A DNA stretch of 64,000 nt. It comes from Priestia megaterium NBRC 15308 = ATCC 14581 (GTDB taxonomy: Bacteria > Bacillota > Bacilli > Bacillales > Bacillaceae_H). Under the pieces are notes generated by a model. That model was not told the origin of the DNA and searched no databases. It saw only the letters and a list, made by a program, of their open reading frames with translations. Below are positions 40,853-50,416 of this stretch, one piece after another; the first letter of the stretch is position 1, and each line of letters opens with the position of its first letter. The stretch spans positions 5,140,501 through 5,204,500 of the forward strand of contig NZ_CP009920.1 in NCBI RefSeq assembly GCF_000832985.1. Reading direction: 5' to 3'. Position numbers and translations under genes: made by a program.

Positions 40853-41692
40853 TTATTTCCTCATACGTGAAGCCATCGCGTTAGCAAGGGTTGATTTTGT
40901 TGATATATTTTCAAACGATAAACCTAAATGAGAAGCGGTAATCGCGATTTCAGGACGTACCCCAGAAATAGTTGATTCTACACCTATTAATTTTAATGCA
41001 TCAATCAGCTGGAAAATCTGATGAGCAACCATCGTATCAACAATAACTACTCCTGAAATATCAATATAAAGGTGATTCACTTGCTGTTCAGCGCAGCGAG
41101 TTAACGTATTTTCTAAAATTCGGCGCGCTCTTGCTGTGTCGATATCCCCAACAAGCGGAAGAATCGCAATATGATCGCTTAATGGAATAACTGGCGAGCT
41201 CAGCTCATTGATCAGCTCTTTGTGTGCTTCAAGTAACCTCTTTGCATGCTGATGGTGCTCTTCTACAAATTTATAAACGGTGATATCAAACACGCGTACA
41301 ATCAATTCGTTCCATTCGTCTAGTTCTTCTTGCGTAATATCTTGCTCGTACTCTTCTACAAATTGATTTAAATACGTTAAATACTGTTTTCTAACTCGGA
41401 AAAATTCTCGAATAATATAATGAATAGGCGTTCTTACATGCTCTCCGTCTTCCGCAATCTTTAAAATCCACGTTTCAAATGAATCAAAAAATTCTTTTTC
41501 ACTTTTTATAAATACATCGGCTATGTATAAATGGAATTCATTATTTTGATCTTTTAATACTGAAATGACTTCCGGATGAGTAGATGCATAAACTGATTCT
41601 GGGTCATTGTCTTCAATGCTTTCATACCATTCTTCCGTCAGTTGATCCGCATGTTTTAAAAAAAACATTCGAAGTGCTTCATTTTTATTCAA
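40853..41692 (-). CDS. RsbR-family stressosome protein
   Basis: Co-antagonist of the general stress (SigB) pathway: an N-terminal non-haem globin-like sensor half (about 1-150) and a C-terminal STAS domain (about 165-275) with the DISGVVIVDT phosphoacceptor region, whose Thr is the RsbT target in RsbR proteins. 279 residues, as for RsbRA-RD. The start is a TTG seven bases after AAGGGG; the frame open to 41728 includes that site. No rsbS or rsbT is nearby, as usual for paralogues. Confidence 0.85.
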   Translation of the reverse strand: MNKNEALRMFFLKHADQLTEEWYESIEDNDPESVYASTHPEVISVLKDQNNEFHLYIADVFIKSEKEFFDSFETWILKIAEDGEHVRTPIHYIIREFFRVRKQYLTYLNQFVEEYEQDITQEELDEWNELIVRVFDITVYKFVEEHHQHAKRLLEAHKELINELSSPVIPLSDHIAILPLVGDIDTARARRILENTLTRCAEQQVNHLYIDISGVVIVDTMVAHQIFQLIDALKLIGVESTISGVRPEIAITASHLGLSFENISTKSTLANAMASRMRK

Positions 41693-41858
41693 AACGATTC
41701 CCCTTTCCATACCAGCTACTGCTATCATTATAATTCAACTTTTTCACCCTTACTAGTTTTATAAAAAGAGAAGAAAGAAAATTATTCTTTTAAATACGTG
41801 TAGTTTATGATTTTATGCTACATTGAAAATAGTTATAAAAACACAAAGGAGTTTTCAA

Positions 41859-42821
41859 ATGATACGAACGTTAGCTCTTACGAACGATGACATACTTGTG
41901 AAGCATATACAATTAGGTCAGATTCACGATCCCTCTATTCAGTACTATTGGATTGACTTTAACTGCCCTTCTGAAGAAGAAGCGCTGCTGCTTCAATCAT
42001 CCTTTCACTTTCATCCGTTAGCGATTGAAGATTGCTTTCATTTTCTGCAGCGCCCAAAACTCGATTATTATGAAGGATACAGTTTTTTTGTCCTTCATTC
42101 ATTAAATCGTCAAACGTTAGAAGCTGAAGAAGTTGACCTTTTTATCGGCGGAAATTATATGGTTACTTTTCATTTTCACCCGTCAGCTGCAATTGATAAA
42201 GTATGGGAAAAGCTGCTTCATACACCTTCGATTCAAGAAAAAGGGATAAGCTATCTTGCGTATTCTGTGATGGATAAAGTGGTAGATGAATATTTCCCCA
42301 CTGTATATCAGATTGAAGATGAGCTGAATGATATAGAAAACATAGATGCAAAAAAATCCATCTCTGTTTTAATGGAAGATGTATTCAAACTTCGAAGTGA
42401 TTTGCTAAAAATCAGAAGAACCATTTTGCCCATGCGCGACTTATTGTACCGTGTTATAAATTCTGAACGCCTAGATGTTCATCCGGAACAAAAAAGGTAT
42501 TTTAAAGATGTCTATGACCACTTATTAAAATTAGCCGATATGATTGAATCAAATCGGGAAATGACGTCTGATATGCGCGATAATTATCTTTCTCTTAATT
42601 CAAACCGGATGAATTCAATCATGATGACACTGACTGTTATTTCATCTATCTTTATTCCCCTTACCTTTATCGTTGGCGTATACGGAATGAATTTTGAAAA
42701 TATGCCTGAGCTAAAGTGGCACTATGGCTATTTCTTTGTGCTTGGCTTCATGGGACTGATAACGCTGGGGTTAATTTTATGGTTCAAGCGAAAAGGCTGG
42801 TTTAATACTGATAAAGAGTAG
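41859..42821 (+). CDS. corA: CorA family magnesium/divalent cation transporter
   Basis: Pentameric Mg2+ channel of 320 residues. A large cytoplasmic N-terminal domain is followed by two C-terminal helices, with the signature YGMNF after the first and a short acidic loop (ENMPE). The C-terminus is basic. The ATG at 41859 has AAAGGAG upstream; the frame open to 41823 is not used. It is followed by an intergenic repeat. Confidence 0.92.
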   Translation: MIRTLALTNDDILVKHIQLGQIHDPSIQYYWIDFNCPSEEEALLLQSSFHFHPLAIEDCFHFLQRPKLDYYEGYSFFVLHSLNRQTLEAEEVDLFIGGNYMVTFHFHPSAAIDKVWEKLLHTPSIQEKGISYLAYSVMDKVVDEYFPTVYQIEDELNDIENIDAKKSISVLMEDVFKLRSDLLKIRRTILPMRDLLYRVINSERLDVHPEQKRYFKDVYDHLLKLADMIESNREMTSDMRDNYLSLNSNRMNSIMMTLTVISSIFIPLTFIVGVYGMNFENMPELKWHYGYFFVLGFMGLITLGLILWFKRKGWFNTDKE

Positions 42822-42823
42822 AA

Positions 42824-43157
42824 AGATTGAGACATAACGAAATCAATCCAATGTAAAGACGAATGTAAAGACGAACAAATTGGATAAGTAAGCTAGTGCT
42901 GTCAATTTCCGCACAAGACTTCGCTTTCAGGGGGCGGCCAATGAGCCTCCTCTTCGCTTAGACTCCTGCGGGGTCTCACCTGTTCCGCTTTTCCCGCAGG
43001 AGTCTTTGCCTTGCCCTCCAATTAACAGCTATTACATACGGTAAATCTACGTTCACCATCACAATGAAAAAATCCGAACGAGTTGAATTCTCCGTTAAGA
43101 ATCTCGATTGATCGTTCGGATCTTCCTTCACCGAAAATACGTCTGTCCCAGCTTCTT
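42824..43157. repeat. palindromic intergenic repeat element with imperfect terminal inverted repeats
   Basis: The ends are related in opposite orientation (AGATTGAGACATAACG at 42824-42839; the reverse complement of 43140-43157 contains AGCTGGGACAGACG). Inside are a GC-rich 13-bp stem (AGACTCCTGCGGG at 42960-42972 / CCCGCAGGAGTCT at 42993-43005), next to a CGGCCAATGAGCCTCC segment of a type widespread in Bacillus intergenic repeats, and a 10-bp stem (ATCCGAACGA at 43072-43081 / TCGTTCGGAT at 43112-43121). It encodes nothing and its base composition differs from the flanks. It is likely a non-autonomous, MITE-like repeat. Confidence 0.6.
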
Positions 43158-43277
43158 TTCTATGGGAAGGTAACTAGTTATTTCCCGAAAATATTCATAA
43201 AATAACGTGCTTACGTTTCTTTTTTGAAAAAGTTTCATAAGATAGTGAAAATAATGCTCAAAAAGGAGGCTGAAGTA

Positions 43278-44555
43278 GTGGATATTAAAGGCAAACACTT
43301 GCTAATGGATGCGTTCGAATGCGATGAAGGGATATTAAACGACCCCTCACTCTTAAGGAGAATTCTTGTTGAAGCTGCACTAGATGCAGAGATGGAAGTT
43401 TTGCACTGTTATTTTCACCAGTTTACGCCCCAAGGCATTACAGGCATTCTCGTATTAGCTACCTCTCACTTGTCTATTCATACGTGGCCGGAGGAAAACT
43501 ACGCTTCATTAGATTTTTATACGTGCGGAGACAAAAAAATAATTGAAATTGGTTATGCGTTGCTGAAGCAATTAGCTTCAAAAAAAGCTGTTGTGTATTC
43601 GATTTCTCGCGGAATTCAATACGCCGAAACTCCAACAAAAAATCGTCAGCATGCTGAAAACACTCGTCTTCTCAATCGTGGAGATGACTCAGATCACGTT
43701 AGTCTAAAGCAACTCTTATCAGGCCAGCATGACATTTTGTTTCATCAAAAAAACCGTATTCAAGATATTCAGCTGATTAAAGCATCGGATATTCGAATGT
43801 ATTTGGATGAACAGCTGCAATTTAGTTCATTGGATGAACATGCGTACCATGAAGCTCTTGTACACCCTATCTTTGCAGCTTCCTTACGTCCTCACCGCAT
43901 TCTTATTCTAGGCGGTGGAGATGGTTTAGCTTTACGAGAAGTCCTTAAATATAAAGAAGTTAAAGAAATAGACCTTGTGGAAATAGATGCTGACGTTGTA
44001 AATGCTGCGATGAATGTAGAAGAATTAAAGAAGTTAAATCAACGCTCATTTGAAGATTCTCGTGTCACCGTTCATATTCAAGATGCTGTTGACTACCTCT
44101 CTTTGAATTCAGCGTGTTATGACATCATCATTATTGACTTTCCTGATCCTACTAACAAAAAAATAAGTGCTCTTTATACAAAAGAATTTTACGCACTTCT
44201 CCATCGTTCACTATCGCGCAGCGGCTTGGTCGTATGTCAGTCAAATTCTCCTAGAGACACACCTATCGTTTTTTGGAGCATTAATAAGACGATGAAAGCT
44301 TCTCAGTTTTATACGTTGAGCTACCACACCATTATTCCTTCTTTTGGAGATTGGGGTTTTCACATCGGCTCGAAAACACCTTTGTCTGCCCCTATACTCT
44401 CTACTGATGTTTCATCTACTACGCTGCCGTCAGACTTTACTAAGTTAATGCGTTTTTCTCCCCATTCTCTTTCCAAAAAACAGTTTGCAGTTGTGAACTC
44501 TGCTGAGCACTTGGTTCTGCATAAAATATTTAAAAAAGAAGGCTTATATTTGTAA
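43278..44555 (+). CDS. speD/speE: S-adenosylmethionine decarboxylase - spermidine synthase fusion
   Basis: One 425-residue ORF joins two polyamine enzymes. Residues about 1-125 are a SpeD proenzyme: pyruvoyl Ser at S63, H68 and C83 align with the catalytic Ser63, His68 and Cys83 of Thermotoga AdoMetDC. Residues about 165-425 are an aminopropyltransferase: beta-hairpin with YLDEQLQFSSLDEHAYHEALVHP, SAM motif LILGGGDGLALRE, the acidic VEID, and DFPDP. Together they would make decarboxylated AdoMet and transfer the aminopropyl group to putrescine. The residue before the cleavage Ser is Thr rather than the usual Glu. GTG start eight bases after GGAGG; the frame open to 43224 lacks a ribosome site. 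Confidence 0.9.
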   Translation: MDIKGKHLLMDAFECDEGILNDPSLLRRILVEAALDAEMEVLHCYFHQFTPQGITGILVLATSHLSIHTWPEENYASLDFYTCGDKKIIEIGYALLKQLASKKAVVYSISRGIQYAETPTKNRQHAENTRLLNRGDDSDHVSLKQLLSGQHDILFHQKNRIQDIQLIKASDIRMYLDEQLQFSSLDEHAYHEALVHPIFAASLRPHRILILGGGDGLALREVLKYKEVKEIDLVEIDADVVNAAMNVEELKKLNQRSFEDSRVTVHIQDAVDYLSLNSACYDIIIIDFPDPTNKKISALYTKEFYALLHRSLSRSGLVVCQSNSPRDTPIVFWSINKTMKASQFYTLSYHTIIPSFGDWGFHIGSKTPLSAPILSTDVSSTTLPSDFTKLMRFSPHSLSKKQFAVVNSAEHLVLHKIFKKEGLYL

Positions 44556-44590
44556 AAAAGGAAAGCTTGGCTTATACATTCCTTTTCTTT
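44556..44590 (+). terminator. terminator of the speD/speE fusion
   Basis: Stem AAAAGGAA / TTCCTTTT just past the stop codon, followed by C and T-run. Confidence 0.55.
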
Positions 44591-44639
44591 TGACATACTA
44601 AAACAGTCTCGTCACCACTGTGCAATAGAAAGGATTGTT

Positions 44640-45374
44640 ATGAGAAAAATTTCGATTTTTGTTATCTTAGTGCTAACTGTTATTTTCCCTTCCCCCGCTT
44701 TTAGCCAAGTGAAAGTGCCTGTCTTGATTTACCATTCTATTGATGCCTACACAGGCCACGGGGAAAAAGAACTGTATGTGACGCCTGAAAATTTTGAGAA
44801 ACAACTTCTTTATCTTAAAAAGCAAGGATATACGCCGCTAACATTTGAAAAATGGCAGGAACTAAAGCATGTGAAAAAACCTATATTTATTACATTTGAC
44901 GATGGATATAAAAATAATCTTACTATCTTGCCCATTTTTCAAAGAGCAGCCAGCCCTCAATTTCATCCAGCGGCTACAATTTTTGTGATTTCAGATTTTA
45001 TCGGCCGTCCCAACCGTTTGTCGCCAGCGGATTTAAAAAAATTTGTTGATTCAGGATTTTTTTCTATTCAGTCTCATACCGCTACTCATCCGGATTTAAC
45101 TAAGACGAAAAATTTATCCTACGAGCTAGCTGATTCAAAACGAAAAATTGAAGCCATTACGAGCCAGCCCGTTATTGCTCTTGCTTACCCTTACGGAAAG
45201 GTCAATAGCCGCGTAGTGGAAGAAACAAAAAAGAATTATACATTTGGCCTTTCAACGATTCCAAAATCTTTCACTGAGAGCGGACAAAAAAATGAAAACT
45301 ATCTTATTCCCCGTCTTTACGTCACGTATTCTACAACGATTGAAGATTTTGCTAAGCTATTAAAAGAAAGCTAA
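44640..45374 (+). CDS. exported polysaccharide deacetylase
   Basis: NodB-fold carbohydrate esterase (CE4) of 244 residues with an N-terminal signal peptide (about 1-22, AFS cleavage region). Motif 1 TFDDGY (about residue 84-89) holds the catalytic Asp and metal Asp, motif 2 SHTATHPDL (about 143-151) holds the two metal His, and ALAYPYG follows. It resembles the PgaB/YadE-type group that starts with VPVLIYHSI. It probably de-N-acetylates a cell-wall or exopolysaccharide. It ends in a terminator shared with the convergent DUF421 gene. Confidence 0.87.
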   Translation: MRKISIFVILVLTVIFPSPAFSQVKVPVLIYHSIDAYTGHGEKELYVTPENFEKQLLYLKKQGYTPLTFEKWQELKHVKKPIFITFDDGYKNNLTILPIFQRAASPQFHPAATIFVISDFIGRPNRLSPADLKKFVDSGFFSIQSHTATHPDLTKTKNLSYELADSKRKIEAITSQPVIALAYPYGKVNSRVVEETKKNYTFGLSTIPKSFTESGQKNENYLIPRLYVTYSTTIEDFAKLLKES

Positions 45375-45404
45375 AAACCCTTTCTTTTAAGGAAAGGGTT
45401 TTTA
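45373..45404. terminator. bidirectional terminator
   Basis: Twelve-bp stem AAAAACCCTTTC / GAAAGGGTTTTT between convergent genes. Confidence 0.88.
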
Positions 45405-46073
45405 GAATTTTGTTATTTCTAGTCCTCGCTCTTGCTGCCATTCAGCATAAAAAACTTCGCTGTATTTTTTAATTTTCTTGATTGCAAGCTGTTTTTTCAA
45501 CCATTTTTCATCTACGTTTGCTTCTTTCAAATTACCAGGCACTACTTTTCCATCCATGATTAAGGCAATAGGTAAATTGGTTTGAGAATAAGGGATATTT
45601 AAATCATTTTTCGTCGGAGGGCCGAATTCGTGTTTAGGAGCGACGCTCACCTCTCCATTTGTTTCTAAAATGACGTATTCTGCTTCATACAGTGAAAAAT
45701 ACCCTTGCTGTCTCATTAGATGCTGAAGCTGATTCAAGTCCAAGTTGTTTTTCTTAAGCTCTTTATAAAGGATTTTCCCTTTATAAATAATCATTGAAGG
45801 CTTTCCTTCAAGAATCCCTCTAAATCCTGTAAAGGTTTGAGATAGCTTTGTCACTGCGTAGATCAGAAGCCCCCAAATCAAAACGCTATAAAGAATTTCA
45901 GTTAACTCTACTCCTTTTTCAAGAGCTGCGTCCCCCACAATATTTCCCAGGACAAGCGTGGTAATAAAGTCAAACGGGGTGATTTGAGCAAACTGCGTCT
46001 TACCTAAAAGCTTCAGCATAATAAATAGCGCTAAAAATCCACATATCAGTTCAATCGCAATATCTTTATACAT
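45402..46073 (-). CDS. DUF421 family membrane protein (YetF/YdfS type)
   Basis: A 223-residue protein with three N-terminal transmembrane helices (about 7-75), the conserved RxxGK/TPFDFITTLVLGNIVGDAA region, then a soluble C-terminal half with the KPSMIIYKGKI and LIMDGKVVPGNL strands. In Bacillus members are found in spore and envelope settings (YetF is in spores); precise function unknown. GAGGAAGGG ribosome site. Confidence 0.85.
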   Translation of the reverse strand: MYKDIAIELICGFLALFIMLKLLGKTQFAQITPFDFITTLVLGNIVGDAALEKGVELTEILYSVLIWGLLIYAVTKLSQTFTGFRGILEGKPSMIIYKGKILYKELKKNNLDLNQLQHLMRQQGYFSLYEAEYVILETNGEVSVAPKHEFGPPTKNDLNIPYSQTNLPIALIMDGKVVPGNLKEANVDEKWLKKQLAIKKIKKYSEVFYAEWQQERGLEITKF

Positions 46074-46188
46074 CGATACCCTTCCTCTATAGCAAGCATG
46101 TTATAGTATCAGTTTGTATCATATGTGAGAGTGATAAACCTGACTTTTCATTTTTCTTTCCTTCTTTCTCCAGTTATAGAACTTTTGA

Positions 46189-46905
46189 TTAAGCTTTTTT
46201 CTTACTTGCATAGGTTTCTAACGTTGCATATTGATTAAAAATGGATGCATCTGCTTTTTTCCCTACATACCTAAGGTGCCATGGTTCGTATTTATAGCCG
46301 GTAACCTGTTCTTCACCTTCAGGGTATCGAATAATGAATCCGTATTGGTACGCATTTTTTGAAAGCCAATGAGCCTCTGATGTAGCAGCAAAGCAGTCTG
46401 CGGCAGCACACATTCCGCTTCCTCCCGTGACATCGATTGCTAGTCCCGTTTCGTGTTCACTTGTTCCAGGGTAGGCGCTATAGGTGCGTGCTTGTTCTTC
46501 TCCGTCTCGCTTTGCGTAAAATGCAAAAAGCTCTTTTTGACGCTCGTGAGATCGATAACCGGATACACCAAGTAAGCTGATTCCCTCTTTTTCAGCATCT
46601 CGGAAAAGTTCTTCAAGCGCTTGTGCTGCAGGCTTTCTAAGCATTCGTTTTTCTATTTTTTCGTTGAAGATAAACGGAACGTCGGCATAGACTAAATCGG
46701 AAGGCTGATAGGATTCAGGAAGCTGATGCTTTTTATTAACTAAAGCTGTAACCGATTCTGGATTGGCTATTACCACTGTTTCGTCTACTTGAGCCTGTCC
46801 ATTTTTTGTAAATTCTCTAGCAGGCTTTGATGAAGAATTGTTTGTGCCGCACCCTGCTATCATCAGCGTAAAAGCTAAAGAACAAATGAATAAAAAGTAT
46901 TTCAT
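46189..46905 (-). CDS. D-alanyl-D-alanine carboxypeptidase lipoprotein (VanY/M15B)
   Basis: Exported lipoprotein peptidase of 238 residues. The lipobox (MIAGC) sets the mature Cys near residue 19. The M15B fold (about 95-225) has SGYRSHERQ, the zinc motif SEHETGLAIDVT and the later His of EPWHLRYVG. It trims D-Ala from peptidoglycan stem peptides, resembling B. subtilis YodJ. AAAGGAG ribosome site. Monocistronic. Confidence 0.88.
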   Translation of the reverse strand: MKYFLFICSLAFTLMIAGCGTNNSSSKPAREFTKNGQAQVDETVVIANPESVTALVNKKHQLPESYQPSDLVYADVPFIFNEKIEKRMLRKPAAQALEELFRDAEKEGISLLGVSGYRSHERQKELFAFYAKRDGEEQARTYSAYPGTSEHETGLAIDVTGGSGMCAAADCFAATSEAHWLSKNAYQYGFIIRYPEGEEQVTGYKYEPWHLRYVGKKADASIFNQYATLETYASKKKA

Positions 46906-47045
46906 GATGTCTTACTCCTTTCAAGCGGCTTTTGATGCGCTACAAAAGCCTATAAAGAAAGGATAAAATATAAATGTTTCTGTCTGTTATTCAGTTGTTT
47001 CAAACTTGTAAACACTCTAAAAAAAGTAAGGTGTGAAAAAAATAG

Positions 47046-47071
47046 AAATAGACTGCCTAAGCAGTCTATTT
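47046..47071 (-). terminator. terminator of the lipoprotein gene
   Basis: Eleven-bp stem AAATAGACTGC / GCAGTCTATTT around the stop codon; A-rich left side. Confidence 0.75.
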
Positions 47072-48133
47072 CAAAAAGATAATATACGTATGAACTTGAT
47101 TTTGCGTAAAGCTCGATGCAACTAGTTTATTTCCTGATTGACTCCAAGCAAGCTGATCAGCGGCATAGTCTAAATTTACGTTTAAGTGTGTAACATCTCC
47201 TGTTAATCCATCTGCTATGAATATCCCTTTATCTCCCTCTTTTTCAGAAATAAAGTTATAGGCTAATTTCGAACCGTCGGGAGACCAGCTTACGCCAAAA
47301 ATTTGAGTGGACAGAGCAAGCTGAAAGGCCTCTGATCCTTTTAAATCTGTGATAGACAACGTTCTCGTTTGGGCATCTTTTTGCTGAACGAGTGCTAATT
47401 GTTTTCCGTTTGGAGACGGGATAATAGAACTCACATTATCTCGGATTTTTTCAGGGTTCGTCTGTTCGTTATGAAGAAAAAAAAGCTGGTTGTTTACACC
47501 AATATAATAAATGCCACCTATTCCTTTAACTGCATCTAAGATTCGATCGTCTCTGTGCAACAGAGGTTCTGCTTCTCCTTTTACATTTGCTTTAGAAAGC
47601 TTTCCTTCCATTGTAATAAACATTACTTCTGAATTATTAAGCCACTCTCCGCTTGATGGATAGAGAAGAACATTCTTTATTTTAACCGTTTTTTTTGTTT
47701 GAAGGTTCATTATATAACCAAATGTATCTTCGCCTTTTGCTACTTTATAAAAAAGATAATCACCATTCGGAGAAAGCTTCGCCGCATGTTGAATTTCATT
47801 GCTTGGATGCAACACAAAAGTAGACTTGTTTTTTAGATTATAAGTAGCTAGATTCTGTGCATATACCTCTTTGGGACCGAAATCGTGCGAACGAAATTGT
47901 TTATTTTCTTTACTAACAATCATTGTGTTTTCATTTAAAAATTGAAACGCCCTTACGCCGTTAATATCCTGAACATCTTTCACTTCTATTTTTCCATCTT
48001 TATCTACTTGGTCCAATATAGTAATTTTCTTGTCGGGTTTTTCAACGGTTTCTCTATGGCTTTCTTTTTGTCCGCATGATGTTAAAATAAGAAAAGTGCT
48101 TGCTATACATATCATTAATCTATACCGTTTCAA
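47066..48133 (-). CDS. beta-propeller lipoprotein linked to a two-component system
   Basis: A 355-residue exported lipoprotein (lipobox LTSC, Cys about residue 20) whose body forms TolB/WD40-like repeats, with PNGDYLFYK, PNGKQLALV, PDGSKLAYN and QSGNKLVAS marking blade starts. It is likely anchored on the outer membrane face and may sense a ligand for, or be the output of, the adjacent histidine kinase; this is inference from its place as third gene of the operon. Start is a TTG after AAAGGAG. Confidence 0.7.
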   Translation of the reverse strand: MKRYRLMICIASTFLILTSCGQKESHRETVEKPDKKITILDQVDKDGKIEVKDVQDINGVRAFQFLNENTMIVSKENKQFRSHDFGPKEVYAQNLATYNLKNKSTFVLHPSNEIQHAAKLSPNGDYLFYKVAKGEDTFGYIMNLQTKKTVKIKNVLLYPSSGEWLNNSEVMFITMEGKLSKANVKGEAEPLLHRDDRILDAVKGIGGIYYIGVNNQLFFLHNEQTNPEKIRDNVSSIIPSPNGKQLALVQQKDAQTRTLSITDLKGSEAFQLALSTQIFGVSWSPDGSKLAYNFISEKEGDKGIFIADGLTGDVTHLNVNLDYAADQLAWSQSGNKLVASSFTQNQVHTYIIFLK

Positions 48134-48158
48134 TAACGGTTCACTCCTTTTAGCTAAC

Positions 48159-49628
48159 TCATTTCTCTGGTTTCAAAGGAAACGACACTTTGAAAATCGT
48201 CCATTTAGAGTCAGAATGATGCAGCCTGATAACGCCTTTTTGTTTTTCAGTTAAATCTTTGGCTAATGCTAAGCCAAGGCCTGTACCTCCGGATAAACGC
48301 GACCGATCTTTATTTACGGTGAAAAATGGTTGAAATAATTTCTCTTCTGCTTCGGGTGGAATCCCTATTCCGGTGTTAGCTACATCCACAATAATAGAAT
48401 TCTCTAAAGTGTAAGACGTTACTTCCACTTTTCCGCCTGGTTCATTATATTTAATAGCATTGTCAATTAAATTGATAAAAATGTGTATTAAACTTTCACG
48501 ATCAGCCCAAACAACTGCTTCTTTAATATTTGTATGAAGAGTCAAATCAAATTTAGCTGCTTTTCCTTTCATACGATCGCATATGTCTTCTAGAAGCCGC
48601 TTCAATTCAACTTGCTCTGGCCGCTGCTCGAAATCATATTTTTCAAGCGCTGAAAGCTTTAAGATTTTATCTACCATTTCATGAAGGCGATTCGTCTCTT
48701 TACGAATATTCTGCACGCCGTCTTCCATAAGCTGAGGATCATCTCGATACATATCAAGTAAGTCAACATAAGCTTTGATCGATGTTAAAGGCGTCTTAAA
48801 TTCGTGGCTGATGTTACCGATAAACTGCTTTTGCTGCTGTTCAAGAGACTGCAGTTTCGAAATAGCAAACTCAAGCTTTCTTTTTTCTTCATTCATTTGA
48901 TCGATATTTTTTTCAATCGACGTACTCATAAAAAACAAGCCTTGACTGAGCTCTCCAAGTTCATCGCGTCGTTTGAACGGTACATCAGTTAAATAATGGC
49001 CTTTTCGAATCTGCTGTGAAGTTTTTTGAAGCGTAGCGATGAGCGAAGCAATGCGGTAAAAATAAGCGTAGCCAATTAAAAAAGCTACTGCTGCTGCAAT
49101 CATTCCTCCCATACGAAATAAGTGCCTAATATCAGCTATAAACTGCTGATTATTTTTTAGGGAATGGTCAAAACGAATGGCTCCAATAAATTGATTATCG
49201 ATTGACACAGGTGCGAAGTAAATAAGGGAAGAACCCGAGATTTGATAGGCTATTTTTCCTTTCAAAGCATAGCTAAGCGTATCAGAAACATCCACATCTT
49301 TTTGGCCGATGGGAATAGAGCTTCCTGCTTCCTGTCCTTTTTGATTATATAGGACTGTTTGCATTCCGCTTTGTGATGCAATCGAAGATGCAAGGCGCTG
49401 TCCTTTTTGCTGAAGAAAAGAATCTGTATTCAGAGACGGGTCACCGGTTACATAACTTTGATGAATCGTCTGCTCGGCTGCTTTGCTTTTTTGAATAAGT
49501 TCACTTTCTAGCTGATCACGCTGATTTGTCTCAATTCCTTTTAACACAAGTACGCTCAGTACAGTTACTGTTAAAATAATTAAAAAAGCAAGAACGAGTC
49601 CCATCTTAGCTTTTAGGCTGATTTTCAT
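48159..49628 (-). CDS. sensor histidine kinase
   Basis: A 489-residue membrane kinase: TM1 about 9-30, an extracytoplasmic sensor domain about 31-170, TM2 about 174-192, HAMP about 193-245, HisKA with phospho-acceptor H275 in GNISHEFKTPLTSIKAY, and HATPase_c with N-box NLIDNAIKYN, G1 DVANTGIGIPPE and G2 GGTGLGLAL. The start overlaps the response-regulator stop by four bases (ATGA). The signal is unknown. Confidence 0.92.
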   Translation of the reverse strand: MKISLKAKMGLVLAFLIILTVTVLSVLVLKGIETNQRDQLESELIQKSKAAEQTIHQSYVTGDPSLNTDSFLQQKGQRLASSIASQSGMQTVLYNQKGQEAGSSIPIGQKDVDVSDTLSYALKGKIAYQISGSSLIYFAPVSIDNQFIGAIRFDHSLKNNQQFIADIRHLFRMGGMIAAAVAFLIGYAYFYRIASLIATLQKTSQQIRKGHYLTDVPFKRRDELGELSQGLFFMSTSIEKNIDQMNEEKRKLEFAISKLQSLEQQQKQFIGNISHEFKTPLTSIKAYVDLLDMYRDDPQLMEDGVQNIRKETNRLHEMVDKILKLSALEKYDFEQRPEQVELKRLLEDICDRMKGKAAKFDLTLHTNIKEAVVWADRESLIHIFINLIDNAIKYNEPGGKVEVTSYTLENSIIVDVANTGIGIPPEAEEKLFQPFFTVNKDRSRLSGGTGLGLALAKDLTEKQKGVIRLHHSDSKWTIFKVSFPLKPEK

Positions 49629-50335
49629 TCATTGATCCCTGCTGTCGCTTTATATCCAACCCCGTATACCGTTTGAAGCAAATAAGGCTCTGCTTCTCCT
49701 ACTTTTTTTCGAAGGCGCTGCATGTGAATATCTACCGTACGTGTACCGCCTGCATAATCCATTCCCCAGACAAGATCTAGTAAATCTTCTCGTGTGTACA
49801 CTCTCTCTAAATTGGCAAGTAATAAAGCAATAAGATCAAACTCCTTTGGTGTAAGCTTAACTAACTCATTGGCAACATGTAACGTGCGCTGAATTAAGTT
49901 CACCTTCACTTTTCCCACCGTGATTTCTCCCACAGCTTCAGGAGCTTCATTTTTTTCCATTCGCCGAACAAGTGCTTTAGCTCTAGCTACAAGTTCTCTT
50001 ACGTCAAAAGGCTTGGTCATGTAATCATCTGCGCCTAACTCTAAGCCTAGAACTTTATCGACGATATCATTTTTAACTGTTAACAAGATAATCCCCATTC
50101 CTCTTCGATTCTCAAGTTTTCGGCATACTTCATAGCCGGTTAATTTCGGCATCATCACATCCAATATCATCACGGCAGGTTGAAAGCTTTTTACTTTTTC
50201 AAGTGCTTCTTCACCGTCAGATGCGGTGTCTACAATATATCCTTCGCGCTTGAAAGCATAGGATACTGCTGTAGCAATACTTTTTTCATCATCAACTACT
50301 AAAATCTTTTTATTCAATGTATCACGTACTTTCAT
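49625..50335 (-). CDS. OmpR-family response regulator
   Basis: A 236-residue regulator with receiver domain (acidic D15-D16, phospho-acceptor D59, Lys near 109 in TKPF) and C-terminal winged helix (about 135-230, with the GGTRTVDIHMQRLRKK recognition helix). First gene of the kinase/lipoprotein operon. The initiation region has only a weak ribosome site. Targets are unknown. Confidence 0.92.
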   Translation of the reverse strand: MKVRDTLNKKILVVDDEKSIATAVSYAFKREGYIVDTASDGEEALEKVKSFQPAVMILDVMMPKLTGYEVCRKLENRRGMGIILLTVKNDIVDKVLGLELGADDYMTKPFDVRELVARAKALVRRMEKNEAPEAVGEITVGKVKVNLIQRTLHVANELVKLTPKEFDLIALLLANLERVYTREDLLDLVWGMDYAGGTRTVDIHMQRLRKKVGEAEPYLLQTVYGVGYKATAGINE

Positions 50336-50416
50336 TTGATATTTCTATTCGTCTATCTTATCAAACAGCTTTCCCAAAAACATCTCCAAGTTGTTTCGAA
50401 ATTGTAAACAAAAATA

